From contig CM054181.1 in NCBI GenBank assembly GCA_028829895.1, forward strand, positions 42,276,759-42,340,758: a stretch of 64,000 nt of DNA, given 5' to 3'. The stretch is from Sinotaia quadrata. Lineage: Eukaryota > Mollusca > Gastropoda > Architaenioglossa > Viviparidae. The stretch's first letter is position 1; every line of letters begins with the position of its first letter. Under the pieces are notes generated by a model. It did no database searches and was not told the origin of the DNA. It saw only the letters and a list, made by a program, of their open reading frames with translations. A program made the translations under genes and the position numbers. This document shows positions 24,801 to 39,800 of the stretch, in pieces.

Positions 24801-27800
24801 TTGATATTTTTATGTATGTCTTGAAGGTTTACCATGAAATAAAGATGTCTTGTTTACATTTTATACAGTTCTTGTTGAGTTTCAAGGAGCTTTTTGTTTT
24901 GTTTTGTTTTTGTCATTTATGTTCCATACAGGGTTTTGTAAATCAGTATTTTATCCATATACATTTATAAAATCTTGTTTACATATATTTTTGTAGTTTT
25001 ATAAAGTAGTTTTATAATTACATACATTTATTAAACCTTGTTTACCTACTTTTGTAAAGTAGTTTTGTAATTGCATACATTTATAAAGTCCTTGTCTTTT
25101 GTATTATTTTAATTGTATATATTTGTAATATCATTTGTATGATATATGTTTTGTAAATCAATAATTTAAATGTTTAATTATATCGTTTGTTTAAACATAT
25201 TTTGTAGATCAGTGTTTTAATCACATACATTATAAGTCTTTGTGATCTAGATTAAGTTTTTTTTTTTAAAAAACAGTATTTGAATTGCATACATCTATAA
25301 AGTCTTCATGTTCTATACAGGTTTTGTAAATCAGTTTTATAATCACATTAATAAATCTTTGTGTTCTTTACAGGTTTTTGAAAATCAGTTTTATAATCGC
25401 ATTCATAAAATTCTTGTTCCTTACAGGTTTTTGTAAATCAGTTTTGTAATCACATTCATAAAATTCTTGTTCCTTACAGGTTTTTGAAAATCAGTTTTAT
25501 AATCACATTCATAAAATTCTTGTTCCTTACAGGTTTTTGTAAATCAGTTTTGTAATCACATTCATAAAATCTTTATGTTCTTTACAAATCATTGTAAATC
25601 ATTTATATAATCACATTAATAAATCTTTGTGCTCCTTACAGGATTTTGTAAATAATTTTTATAATCACATTACAAAATTAACTTTGTGTTCCTTACAGGT
25701 TTCACCATTTGTGAATTGGCTCTATACCAAGCTGGTCTCTACTCATTTTTTGTTTTCCAACTGACTGGTATTGTCCTGGCTTACACACTCCATCGACTTT
25801 ATCTGGCAGACAAGCTTGCTCGTGCTGCTGCAACAATAGCCACATCCATGCAACTGACTAAGAGTTCAACCGGTGCTCTGGATTTGCTGATAGGGCAGGG
25901 TGGCAAGACAGGGGAGATAGCAGTTGCAGAGATGTCTTTTGTTAACTTCTTCACACAGATGGCATTTATTGGCATGTTGGTTTGGCTGTTCATGTATGAG
26001 ACAAAAGAGGAACTGTCTCTTCCAGAGGTAAGTATGGGGCATGCATATGTGAGATAGAGGAGAAAGAGCTATTACTGTGAAATGCTATTACTGTATTAAG
26101 TTATTACTATATTACTGTGAAAGGCTATTACCATATTACTGTGAAAAGCTATTACTGTATTAAGTTATTACTATATTACTAAGAAATGCTATTACCATAT
26201 TACTGTGAAAAGCTATTAATGTGGAAAACTGTCACTGTCACTGAAAAGATATCATTATGAAAAGTTATTGTGAAAAGCTATTACTATATATTTGGTCTCA
26301 ACTACGTGAAAGTCTTTTTTATTTATGTTGAGTTACTTGAAAGTCACTTTTTGTTGTACAGAGCTACTTGAAAGTCAATTTTGTTATACTGAGCTACTTG
26401 AAAGTCAATTTTGTTATACTGAGCAGTGAGCTACTTGAAAGTCATTTTTTGTTGTACAGAGCTACTTGAAAGTCAATTTTGTTATACTGAGCTATTTGAA
26501 AGTCATTCTGAAATGCTTTCTGTCAACAGTCTGCAAGACATTTGGTGGGACTTTTGCTATGTATGGCACTCAGTGGGCAGTCTTTCCTGCTACCTCTTGG
26601 GAGGCTGTTGCTACAGAGCGAACCTACCTTTGCAGATATTGTTGGTACGTTGTATCAGAATACTAATATTCCGCAAAGATCTTGTCCACATATTTGTGGA
26701 CCTCATTAGTATATTGTATCAGAATACTAATATTCCATGAACATCTTGTTCACATGTTTGTGAATCTCATTGATATGTTGTATCAGAATACTAATATTCC
26801 ATGAACATCTTGTTCACATGTACTACATTAATGCCAACCAACTTAGCCAATTTAATTGATGTCCTATAGCATATATTAATAAAAATACTATTGAAGATCT
26901 TGTTCAGGTGCTCTAGAACATAAATACTTTAAACTTACTGAAGCAGGCTTTGTTGATGTTATTTAACTGTCTTCATGTGTTATATAACACATTATATTTT
27001 TTCTAAATGTACTATATATCAGACCTCATTGGCAAGGTGTGGCACTTTGATGTTTAAAATCCTACTAGAACAGATCTCATTGGCATGTTGTTGCACATAG
27101 ATATTTAAAATCCTACTATAACAGACCTTAGGTTAATCTCAAAAACACACCTTCTGGCTGGCCACACGTGTTAGAAAGCTGAATGATAGATAATGTAGAA
27201 TAGAAGAGTGGTAGTTCTAGAAGATAGCTCAAGCCCCTGATACATACAGCCAGGATAGTAAGTAAATACAGGTAACAGAATACAACGTATAACATGTAAG
27301 TGAGTCACCGCTAACACAAGAGGTCTGTGTATCAACAATACTGAAGCACCAATTGTGAAATTGCTAAATTTTAATCTGTAGCATCAATTGTGAGATCTTT
27401 AAATCTGAATCAGAGGATGAGGTCTATGACTAGTGAGAAGGGAAAAGATAATAAAATTTGAATATTGGAAATTTGAAAGAAGAACTTTTGTCCAGATCTG
27501 GCAAGCTTTACTAAGCTGTAAGTTGAGATTTTAGAATAGGATTTATTCTAGATTTAATTATATTTCTGCACAGTTAAATATTTTAAATAACTCTGAGAAT
27601 TTTAAGTATTAATTTCATGCGTAAAAATTGGCTCATGTGTATTTGTTCAAAGTTTAGGAACATAGCCACCACTGAGAATATGTAAACATTATTGTACAAT
27701 ACAATCCAGATCAGTAACTTGTATGCCAGGAAAGCATTAACATTACTTGAAGTTTGTTTTCTAGTTTAAAATTATTAATTTTAAAATTAAAATTTCTCTT

Positions 27801-30800
27801 GAGTTTAATGTATAAAACAGTGTAAAAAATGCTTATGAAAATTGGTATATTTTTTTTTAATGAACTTTTAGGGCTTTGGTATGGTGTTGGAGGGGTACTT
27901 CTGTGGCTTTATGCACTGCAAAACAGTCAGATTCCCGGACTGGTGGACCATTCTTTGAAAGCGTCAATGGTCATGGTAGGGGTTGCAGCTCTGGTGATGA
28001 TTTTGCAACCACAGTTCCATTGGTCTCTGTGAGTATCATGAGTTCTTGAGTTTGTGAGTGAGATTGTGGATGAGAAAGTGTTTGCTGTATGAGTTAGTGA
28101 TTGAAAAAGTATGTGGGTTTATGAGGTGGTTAATAAATATACATTAGTGTGTGATTTGGTGAATGAAATAGATAAGTTAGTGTGTGATTTGGTGAATGTA
28201 ATAGATAGGTTAGTGTGTGATTTGGTGAATGTAATAGATTAGTGTGTGATTTGGTGAATGTAATAGATAAGTTAGTGTGTGATTTGGTGAATGTAATAGA
28301 TAAGTTAGTATGTAATTTGGTGAATGTAATAGATAAGTTAGTGTGTGAGAAAGTTTGTGTGAATGGATTGTTAGAGAGTGAAAAAGTATTAAGGTGGATG
28401 AGTTGAGTATGATGTGAGTTGGTGAGTAAGAAGGTATGTGAGTGGATAAATGAGTATGGTATGGTAATGAATTAATGAGTGTGATAGTGGATAAGTTAGT
28501 TATCGTGATTATGAATGAGTTAGGGAGTGTGTCAGTGGGCACGTTGGTAAGAAGGTATGTGACAGGACAGGGGAGATTAAGCTGAGTGAATGAGTATGCG
28601 CAGAACAGTAGCAGCAGGTAGGACTGTTGTTATTGTTTGTGAGAACGCTAGTTCTCTGGCATCTAAGCAGTAGCACGTCGGCTTAAAACTTTAGATCTGT
28701 AGTCTTGGTTTTGACCTTATGTGTTAAGCAGTTTTTAGGCTGATGTAATTGTGAACTTTTTTACTAGAGAGGTAATATGGGTTTTGACAGAATGTTGGTT
28801 GGAAGGTGGGAAAAAGTCATAAATATAAATTAAGTCTAGATGGATTTTGAATTTGATTGGGTCAAGAATGAGTCTAGGTAGAGATGAGCGTGGTTTCAAG
28901 AGTAAGAAAACCAAGGTGGAAATTCTATTCTTTACTCTTTGCAAACAACTCTTTGGGTGGAGCATTAAGACTGGGTCCCTCTCTATCATGGGTTGTACAA
29001 GAAAAAGAAGACCCTTGGCTAGATAAGGTTTTTGGGATTTTAGGTATTCTGAAATCTATGGTGTGGTCTTTGGGTGCCTAATTTTTATGTTATACATGAA
29101 GTGTCCTATTGAGCAACTACCAGCATGACATATCTTGTACCAGCATGACATATCTTGTGCCAGCACATTGAACACTGAAGCTAAGTCGTGATTGTGAAAA
29201 GTGACTATAGTGCAGCTTGAACTTATCAGACTATTCGTGTTTATGATGAGAGACTAGGACAGATTGTATCTGCTTTTTTCCTTTTAAATATTATTAAACT
29301 TTTCTTTAATTAAATTTTTATTAATTGTTCAGTCTTGCTTATCAGTTAGTCCAACATAACTTCTTTTGTTTGTTATCATAATCTGTAGTGATAGTCCCAC
29401 GATTACATCTTGTTTTCTGTCTGTATATATATCTATTTATGTATCTAGTGTACAAAATCAATTTCTCAGTTTAAATAACTGTGTGTGGCGTGTGTGGCAT
29501 AACAGTTGTAGATATGCATATTTAACCAGTGGTCTATACTCTGAATCAGCTCTTGTAGATGTTTTATATCAAGGTACATGAGAAAGTATTTGAATTAGTG
29601 AAAAGTAAATGAATTTTTAATAGCAATTTAGTGGATGATTCAGTGAGTGAGAAAATATTCATGAACAGATAAATAAATAAGTAGGTGTATTAGTGGATAA
29701 ACATTTGTGCTAGTAGATGGGTGAGTAAAAAATGGTGTTATTAAATAAGAGATGTGTATGTGTCAGATATCATTACAATAACCAGACTTTACTGACTCAA
29801 GTTAGTACAGTACTGGAGCATTAATTTTATTCATGCAGAGTATTACAGTTTATATCAGGTAGTTACTATAAACAATTGTATTGCTAAGTACTTATGTTCC
29901 AACAGATTATCTCTGTGCAATGTCTCATTGGTATGTCTCTGTGGTATATCTCAGCAGTGACATCTCTGTGCTGTCTTAGTAGTATGTCTCATTGGTATCT
30001 CTCTGTGGTATGTCTCAGCAGTATCTCTCTGGTATTTCTCTGTGCTGTGTCTCAGAAGTATGTCTGAGTGTATCAGTATCAGTTTATTCATTCATGTGTG
30101 TGTTTTCTTAAGTGAACAGTATGTTTTTGTTTGTATTATTTGCCAGGTTTGCCATTTTCCAGTGGAGTGAAATCTTCAGTATTCTTGTGTTTGCCGGTCT
30201 TGTCACTACACTTGCAGAAGTCACCATCACACAGATCATCACCACTGCAATTTTCCTTGGAATATGTCCAGGAATACGAATGGCACTGCTAGTAAGAATG
30301 TTTGTCCCATATTTCTTTATTTTATATGGGGTTCGTTCACATACAAAATCATGCAGTAAAGGGGAAGGGGGTCAGAATTTTTTTTGATGAAGTATGAAAA
30401 TGGTGGGGAGGGAGGTGTTGAAGAAATGTGGCATTACACAATAAATAAGTGGAATGCTTCTTTCAGAAACAGTGAAAAGATTTTGTTACCTGCATGCATC
30501 CTCTGTCCGTTTTTATCTGCAATAGATAACAACTCTCTCATAGATGACTTACATTATTATTATTTCAGATGAAATATTGGTTAATTGTTATAACCTTTAA
30601 CTGATTTAAATGGTTTTTAAAATTATATAATTCTTTTTTAATATAATGTAATGCACACTTTAAAAATAAAATGTAGACTAAAAATATTGTAGGCATATTG
30701 ATGATTAAGATTAGATTTTAGAAAAGTAAAACATAGACCAACAAGTTATTGTTATTCTCATAACAGTCCGATGAGATCAAAGACACAGGAGCTAGCAAGT

Positions 30801-33800
30801 TGAAAGGCAGTATTTGGTCCACAGGAATGTGTAATCTTTTAATATTTTAATACTTTTTATATGAAAAAAAAACAACAAATGTAATTAGTTGAGTAGCGCA
30901 AAAGCTTAGGCTCTGTGTCGTGCTGGGACGCTGCACATTAAAGGGAGTGTATCAGATGTTGGCTTTTTTCTCTTTATTTTTATTGAAAACGTTTTGTTGA
31001 CACCTCTGAAGTGCTAGATTACGAATGGTCCTACTAGTATAAAGAGTGTGCAGCATTATTAACATTTATGCTATTACCCCAATGTAAGGGGTCTACTGTT
31101 AACATTAGTTTTAATTTTCATGACTTCCGCACCCCATAGCAATAGATACAAATAAATATATCAGTCTTTAGATGATACTTATGTGTTAACATAACTTAAC
31201 TAGCCCACAGCAATGGATACAAATAAATATATCAGTCTTTAGATGATACTTATGTGATAGCATATCTTAACTAGCCCACAGCAATGGATACAAATAAATA
31301 TATCAGTCTTTAGATGATACTTATGTGTTAACATAACTTAACTAGCCCACAGCAATGGATACAAATAAATATATCAGTCTTTAGATGATACTTATGTGAT
31401 AGCATATCTTAACTAGCTCAAGCAGACCTTGTACAAGCATGATTAATTAAACAATATTGTATATAAAAGATAGTTGTTTTGTCTCTATAGTTAATTGGCT
31501 TACATTAAATTTATTTTTCAATATTACAAAAATATTTAGGAAAAACAAAGGTGGGGTAGGAATAAGAGATTTTTTTTTTACGGGGGAGTAATGGTAGAAA
31601 TTGCAAGACCTCATATGTTGACAAACTCTATATTTATTCATTTTAACTTAGATATATTTTTGTGTAATTGAGATATTTGTATTCTTAAGCATGTTGGATT
31701 TTTTTCCTGTCTTTTTTTTCAGGCAACTCTTGAATGAGCAATATATACCATCTTTGAAACTGAAATAACTTTAAAAATTTATGAAACTTTCACCATTTCT
31801 GGTAATTTGATAACAGCCGGGTTTTTTTTCCTATTCAAGTGGGGGAAATATCAGGTTGCATACATATCTTTGTGATTCAAGTGAACAAAATAATTCAAAA
31901 TACTTTCGACCAATAAAAATACGTCCCATTTCAGAACTAATGTGTGATGTTTCTAAGTTAGTTATGCCCATAGTTCTAGGTGCATCAAGTGGGAATTCCA
32001 TGTAACCCATACAATAATAATCTATCATCCAGATACTAAAGTTAAATTAAAAAATCACCGCCTTGACAGAAAAATATCTCAGATGATGCCTGACTTTATC
32101 TTAGAATACTTAGTAGCCTGTTGCAAGGTACTCACTCAGTTAGATAGGAGATCTCCCTCGACTTTATCTCAAAATAGACAGTACCATAAGCAGAGGCCCA
32201 TCATTCTTTAAGCAAATGAAAACAGACATACAATGACTTCATCCAGAAACAGAAATACAGATATCTAATGGCAAACAGCTTTCATTCTTCACAGCAAATG
32301 AGATGATAAGAATAGTCTCCCTTTTGACTTGTCCAGAATAGAGCTGCAATGTACTAAGAGCAACTTTCACTCATCACAGCAAATGAGATTAAATAATAAT
32401 AGTGTCCCTTTGACTTATCCAGAATAGAGTTACAATTTACCAACAGCAGAGTTTTTACACTTTCAGAATGCCTGAACTCACTAAGTGTTTATGTATTATT
32501 TGACCAATACTCGCTATTTAGACATACAGGCATTTTAGAAGTTAAGCAGTTTGAAAAGAAACACGCATTTTAAAATTTTTTTGCATGAGTTTGAGATACA
32601 TTGGAATGCTCCTTTGAAGAGTTGGAGATCAAGCATATAATATTGCTTTTACAAATTTTTAAAAATTAAAAAAAAACCTCTATAATTATAATTATTTTGA
32701 ATACTTGAATGTAGCATGCCAGACAATATTGAAGATTCAGTGTATTTTGCAAAATTTTTAATTTTCTTTTTCAGTTGTTTGGAGAAGACTCTACAACATT
32801 ACATTTCTCCATTCTCATTCCTCTGGCTTGCGTGTCCCTGGCTTTTGTCATCGTCATCATCAAAGTGCAAGAAGTTAATGATGCAACAGAGAATTTAATT
32901 AAAATAGGGTGAGTGACTTTAATGTAATGCAACTTTTTTGTGAATTTTAACTTGTACTGACTTTTCTATCATTTGTTTAGTGCCATTGGCTAGTTATAAA
33001 CCAACCATTTCTGTAAAATGTTTAGCACTGCCTTCTTTGGCTAGTTACAGATTAGTTGTTTGTATAAACATTGCCTTCTTTGGCTAGTTTCAGACTGACC
33101 ATTTCTGTAAAATATTTAGCACTGCCTTATTTGGCTAGTTTCAGATTAGTTGTTTGTATAAACATTGCCTTCTTTGGCTAGTTTCAGACTGACCATTTCT
33201 GTAAAATATTTAGCACTGCCTTCTTTGGCTAGTTTCAGACTGACCATTTCTGTAAAATATTTAGCACTGCCTTCTTTGGCTAGTTACAGACTGACCATTT
33301 CTGTAAAATGTTTAGCACTGCCTTCTTTGGCTAGTTACAGACTGTTTCTGTAAAATGTTTAGCACTGCCTTCTTTAGCTAGTTACAGACTGTTTCTGTAA
33401 AATGTTTAGCATTACCTTCTTTGGATAGTTACAGACTGATCATTTCTGTAAAATATTGAGCACTTCTTTTTGTTTTTGCCAGATACAGACTGACGATTCC
33501 CTTAAAATGTTTACTACTGCCTTTTCTACAGTCTTACAGTTTCTGTAAATGTTTGGAAGCTCTTTCTTGTGTAACCTCTTAAAATTCATTGTAGGCATTT
33601 AAATAGTTAGAAATCATCTAGAAACAGTTGTCTTTAATTCTAGATAATCTATAAATTATATTTCATTTATTTGTCATCAAACAACTTAGTGAATTAGTTT
33701 AAATTTGCAGTCCCAAGATCTCTTAGAATTATTCATTGTTTAGAAACATATTGACTTATCCTAATTACTCATCCTAATTTTTGAGATTATTATTCTTTTG

Positions 33801-36800
33801 CAGCTTGTTAAATGTTCCCGAGTTTTATAATTATTCAGAGTTTAGCAGCTCCTTGAGCCATGAATCTTCAGACTCACTTTGTAGTTTATTATAAATCTCT
33901 TTGTTCTAGCTAGTTTTTCTAATTCTTATCAGTTCATTTTTTCTAACAACTCTGCAAAGTATTCTTTGTGGTAGGTGGCATTTCACTTCTTATACATTTA
34001 ATCATTGTCTAACAACACATTAATTATTCCTAAGTAGTAGCCATTATTCAAATTATTATACAATTAAATCATCATCTAGCATCTTAGTTAGTTATTGTCT
34101 ATCATCTTAGCAACTAAGTTATTGTCAAGCATCTTAGTAACTAAGTTTTGTCTAGCCTTTTAGCAACTAAGTTTTTGTCTAGCCTTTTAGCAACTTAGTT
34201 ATTGTCTAGTATGTTAGTAAGTTACTGCAAGCTATCATATATTGACAGAGCAAGTACAAGGATTGGAAAAGTCATTCACTGATTTTGCTACCTGAGAGGA
34301 TCACAAATTATTACAATTATATTTTCCATAAATTGTTCAGACATATTCTATTCATTGTGTATGTTATTCTTGACATGGTGACAGGAATACTGTCTATTGT
34401 TTGCCAACAGATTTGGAATTGTGTCAGTATTACTGACAGCCCTGTTCATAATTGAAGTGATGAGTGTAACATCGGATACCAGTCTTTGGGATCTACCCTT
34501 GTGGAAGTTGTCATTTGGCGTGACTGTAGCTGGTGCAGTTGCACTGAAAATCCTGTCTATGAGACTGGTACGTTCTAATGTTGTCTGTGTTTTCTATGTT
34601 GTTTACAGCTCCAAGAATTAAAAAGAAAAATGGCTCTGGAACTGGTAGGATTGCTGTGGGTGCTGTCATGTTGTCATGTTGTTTACAGCTCCAAGAATTA
34701 AAAAGAAAAATGGCTCTGGAACTGGTAGGATTGCTGTGGGTGCTGTCATGTTGTCTGTGTTTTCTATGTTGTTTACAAATTCCAAGAATTAAAAAGAAAA
34801 ATGGCTCTGGAACTGGTAGGGTTGGTGTGGATGCTGTCTGGTTGTCACATTTTCTATGTTGTTACTGCTCCTATTCTTAGGAAGCTTTCATATAAGAATT
34901 ACAAAGTAAGTGGCTCTGGAACTGGTAGGGTTGCTCTGGATTCTTTCATGTTGTGTGTGTTTTCTGTGTTGTTTCTGCTCCTAGTCTTAGGTCCTTTTCC
35001 TTTCAAGAATTATAAAAAATGAATGTCTTGATAAAATCACCTTGTCATTGATGATGACTTTGGATTATATTAGATTGCTTTTATGTGACATTCATCACAA
35101 ATGTCATAGAGGTAATACAGTCTTGAGGGAAATGCCCCTTATTTTTCTAAATTGCAAGCCTAACTCTGCTGTCATAATCATTTGCACATAAAACACATTT
35201 TCATGATCATACTAGCTTTGATAGAGTCAAAAATATGACATTAACTGGATTCAGTTACCACAGATATATTACTTTTTTTGTTTTTAAAGAAATAGTTTAT
35301 TATTTTCAACAACAGGAATAATTTTGGTTACTTTAATTTTAAAAGAAAAGATCTCTTTATTCAAATTGTTTTTGTCTTTTGAAATTGGAGTACTGCTTAC
35401 ACATATCCAGGCTTCTCTCAGGCATTCTAAAAAATTTGCTTGTAAGCAGAATTTCACCAATAATGTTACGTTACCATGACTGAATGGTATTTTAATGTGT
35501 TATCAATATCAAAAAGGTCACACATATTGTAAATTATTCATACCATAACAAAGTATTTAAATACGAAAAATTTTCATTTTTGTTTTTTTTCCCTGTGTAT
35601 TTTATATCCAAACAGTTACAGTCTCTTTAGCTTCTTTTGTATTTCATGAGATAAGCAGCAGTCATTTTCATTTTGAATTTTGTTTTCTGTGGTTTTTTTA
35701 TAACCAAACAATTACAGTTTAGTTCCTTGTGTATTTCATGAGGTAAACAGCTGTCATTTTCTTTTGGATTTGTGTATTCTGTGTATTTCATGATCCAAAC
35801 ACCTGGTCCAAAGCAACCTTGAAAAGTTCTTGAAAATGAGAACCATCTTGAAAATCAGTTGAATTTGTTCTCGAAAAGCACTGAAATTTGCCAATAAATC
35901 TTTGAACCTAACTGAGAAGTGCTTGATTTTTAAAGAAATATCCCAACCTTTTTTGTCTACCACTAGTTTGATAAATGTATATTTTAAATAAAATGCCATA
36001 AAAACACTTGCAATTCAACAATACTGCTATTGCTGAGTTATTGATTCTTTTGGATTTCACTTCAACTGTTTCTGGTATTTCAGCTCCATACAGTTTTACA
36101 GAAACTTCAAAAACCTAAGACAGAGAACACTCAGAACTAATTTAAAATATCATTTTTCAATTCTGGAATAGGGCTTCTTCTTGTGAGAACCATTTAGAAC
36201 TTTACTGTTTGGTCAGTTCAGAAAGAATTTCTTTGTAGAGTTTGATTTTTTTTTTTTTTAACATGCAAATGAAAACAAATTGCTGCTGAACAATTCATAT
36301 AAAAATTATTTTCATATTTCTGTATCAAAAGATGACATAAAAGAAATTAAAAAAACAAATAATTCAAGAATGGTCTGCCAAGTAGTGAGAGGAATTATTC
36401 AGGTCAGATGGTCAGAATAATGGTGGTTTTGACCTGTTCTGAATTTATCATAACATTTCAGGCAGTTTCTGGTCTTCAAAGATGATATAACAAATCCATG
36501 ATTTCAGGGTTTTTTTAATTTCCCTCAGTATTAAGTATGATAAAGTTTTATAATATTATTTATGTTCATAATGAATATTTTTATTTGAAGCACTTTGTTA
36601 ACAAAACATGTTGATCATGAAGTTGAAAATAGAAAATCCTGCATGTATGCTTTAACATTTTAGCTGATTTGTTTTATTGCATTATTGTAATTTGGAATAT
36701 GTTCATCGAACATTATTTTTTAAGTGTACAAGAAACTTAAAACATATTTGTCATTATATCAGTTCACTATTCTTCCAGACATGTTCAGACATTTACTACT

Positions 36801-39800
36801 TTCATCCTAATAAATTTGTAAATTTTCACCATTTTAAGAGAGACAAGACTTTATTGATAGTAATTCTCTCTTTGTGTAGCACTTCACAAAATTTGTTCTT
36901 TATGCAAAGATTTGCAGACTTTGACATTATATGCTGACAGCAGTGATAGTTGTCTTTGGTTTTACCTACTCAGCCATTTTATATCATACACAAGATTCAA
37001 ATCATACATGATTGAAATACTAATTCACTTCAGAGTTACCTCCCACTTAAATAATGTAAAATGTATGTGCATATATGGGCAAATTATATATAGGCACATA
37101 TAATTCACCAAAGACATTTTTCACATTTCAGCATTCCATATTATTTTATTTATACAGCCATTAAAGTTAGTTTTCACCAAATAAAATTATATATTTATAA
37201 TATCCACTTACCTAAAGCAAGTAAACTTTCACCCATTTTAGGTAAGAGGATATTAAATATGAATATAAATATTTTATAAAGTTATTTCATTCCAAAGTTG
37301 GTATATAATATTATTCTAACATCACAGACAATTCAGTGTGCTAAAGATCATGCTCAGCATTGGATATTGAGTTTAAATTTGTTTTACTATCTTATTTGTC
37401 ACAAATTTAGTTGTTTTTTTAAAAAAAATTTAGTACACACAGACTGGTGGTCCTTGAATATAATATTTAGAGATCTTGAATTTTGTTGTCAAAAGATTAC
37501 CGTTGGATCCTAAAATAGTTACCATTCTCATTTCTAGTATTTTCTGTATATTCTAGGGTCCCAGACAGTTGCCAGTCTCCAAGAAAGATGACACCCGTTT
37601 GTCAATGATTCCAGTCATGGGTAACTTTGTAACCATGGCAGCATTCCTCCTGGCACGAACACAGGGACCAGAAGATGCATTTCTACATGATCTTTGGGTA
37701 CAGTGGAAACTAATCATATATAGAAGTCCTAGTTATGCTTGTTCCTGTTACGCCTTTCCACACATATAAGTAGGGTTGTACTTTTAGGAACTCTCAGTTT
37801 CTTTTTACTAAACAATAATCTCATTTACAGATCATGAATTTCCTAACAGAAAATACTTTGCAATTTCACATGCATCCACCATTTTCTCCTACACTCTGCA
37901 CATCTGCATGTATTTGCAGACTCACACCTCATTTCCTGCCTGCCATGCAGCAGCTTTGTACGTTATGTTTCACTTTGTTCTTTTCTTGTGGTGATTGTGT
38001 TACAGATTTATTGCCCCTGGATAAAATAAGAAATTTTCATCTTGCATGTCTTAAAATAATCGTACTAGTTAATATCTTGATGTGAAAATTTGTAGATGTT
38101 ATTCACCACAAGCATTAGCATTTGATAGACATTGTTGGTCTTTTCACATTCCTGATAATATTTTGATGAGTGCACAGGAAATTGAAACAAAAGCCCTTAA
38201 CTTGCTAAAGCACTTGGGGGATAAACTTCACTGATAAATAGAAAAAAATCATTATTCATGAATATGTCCCTGTACAAACAAAGTATGCAACCACAAGCAC
38301 AAAATTGTGTATACTGATGCAGTCCATATTAACCCCTATTTATTTTTTATGGGAGGATATTCCCCACTTAAATGTTTCAGGCCTTGAACTTCCATTCATA
38401 TTATTGTTTTATTCATTTGAATTCCCACTTTCAAGCACTTTCACATTGAGTGGCATTAATTAACCAAGTTTAATGGGGATCTACAGCAATTGGTTTGTTG
38501 GAAACTTTAATTTCTTTATTGAACACAATCTAAACATAATTTGATTTGTTTTTATCTTTGACACTAATCAGTGATTTATGGGAATGGACACACTTCTTTA
38601 TTCAGTACTATAATTGATTGAGTTTTCATGTTAATAGCATTAATATTGCATAAAGACTTTACTTTTCCATCTTGCCAACCAGATGTTCAAAATATTCTTG
38701 ATTCCATAATTTGTCGGTCTGCTTTTTGGAGATTTAGATATTCCTGCAGTGATGGAATAATTTTTAACTGTAGGTCTTGTGTTAGTTCTTTCTTAGCTAT
38801 TTTTTTCCTGCTTTTTCTTTGCCTGGGAGGATATTAATATAAGATGGGGTGCATGTGATCCTTATTTCACTTCTTGCATTTTCAGTGTCTCCATACATAG
38901 CCAGAAGTGGCTCGTGACTATCGTGATAGGCTAGGTTTTGTCTCCATACATAGCCAGAAGTGGCTCGTGACTATCGTGATAGGCTAGGTTTTGTCTCCAT
39001 ACATAGCCAGAAGTGGCTCGTGACTATCGTGATAGGCTAGGTTTTGTCTCCATACCTAGCCAGAAGTGGCTCGTGACTATCGTGATAGGCTAGGTTTTGT
39101 CTCCATACCTAGCCAGAAGTGGCTCGTGACTATCGTGATAGGCTAGGTTTTGTTTCCATACATAGCCAGAAGTGGCTCGTGACTATCGTGATAGGCTAGG
39201 TTTTGTCTCCATACATAGCCAGAAGTGGCTCGTGACTATCGTGATAGGCTAGGTTTTGTTTAGTTTCCTTTTTTAGAGAAGAATTAGAGTTAGGGTGAAG
39301 ATTAGCTGCAAATGAAAAACAGAAAATAAATGTATACACTAAAACTGTTTTTATTTATAGTTATCTTTTCATGTACTCATTTACTGTATGGAGGTGTTGG
39401 AACTTCCAGTTGTGTACGGAGTATCTGCGTTAAGTTTTAGCGTGGTATTTGGTTAAGTATAAAAGTTTGATATCTGGTCTTTGTCCTGTAAGATTTTCAA
39501 ATGCTTTAACTGCTGTCAGTGAGTCAGTTACTATTAGGAATTTGTCTGGTCAGATTTGAATGTCTGTCTGCCAACTGTAAAACCATGTTCTCATTTTAAA
39601 TCCAACATATATATCAAAGGATTCATCCTGATGACAGGATTTTTTTAGACATACTCAGAAGCTGAATCAGAATTTTAGGCTCCCAAACCTCAAATATAAT
39701 GAATTGTAGCATGCAGGTCTGTACCTACCCCATATGAGGTGTTCTATACAATTAGGGCAAGACCACCCTGAGTCTGAAAAATCATTTATTTATTTTCTTT

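Noticed and set aside
28560..28740. Possible tRNA-derived SINE (AGTAGCACGTCGGCTT... TCTTGGTTTTGACC).
   Set aside because: The A and B box matches are too weak, and no tail or target duplication is visible.
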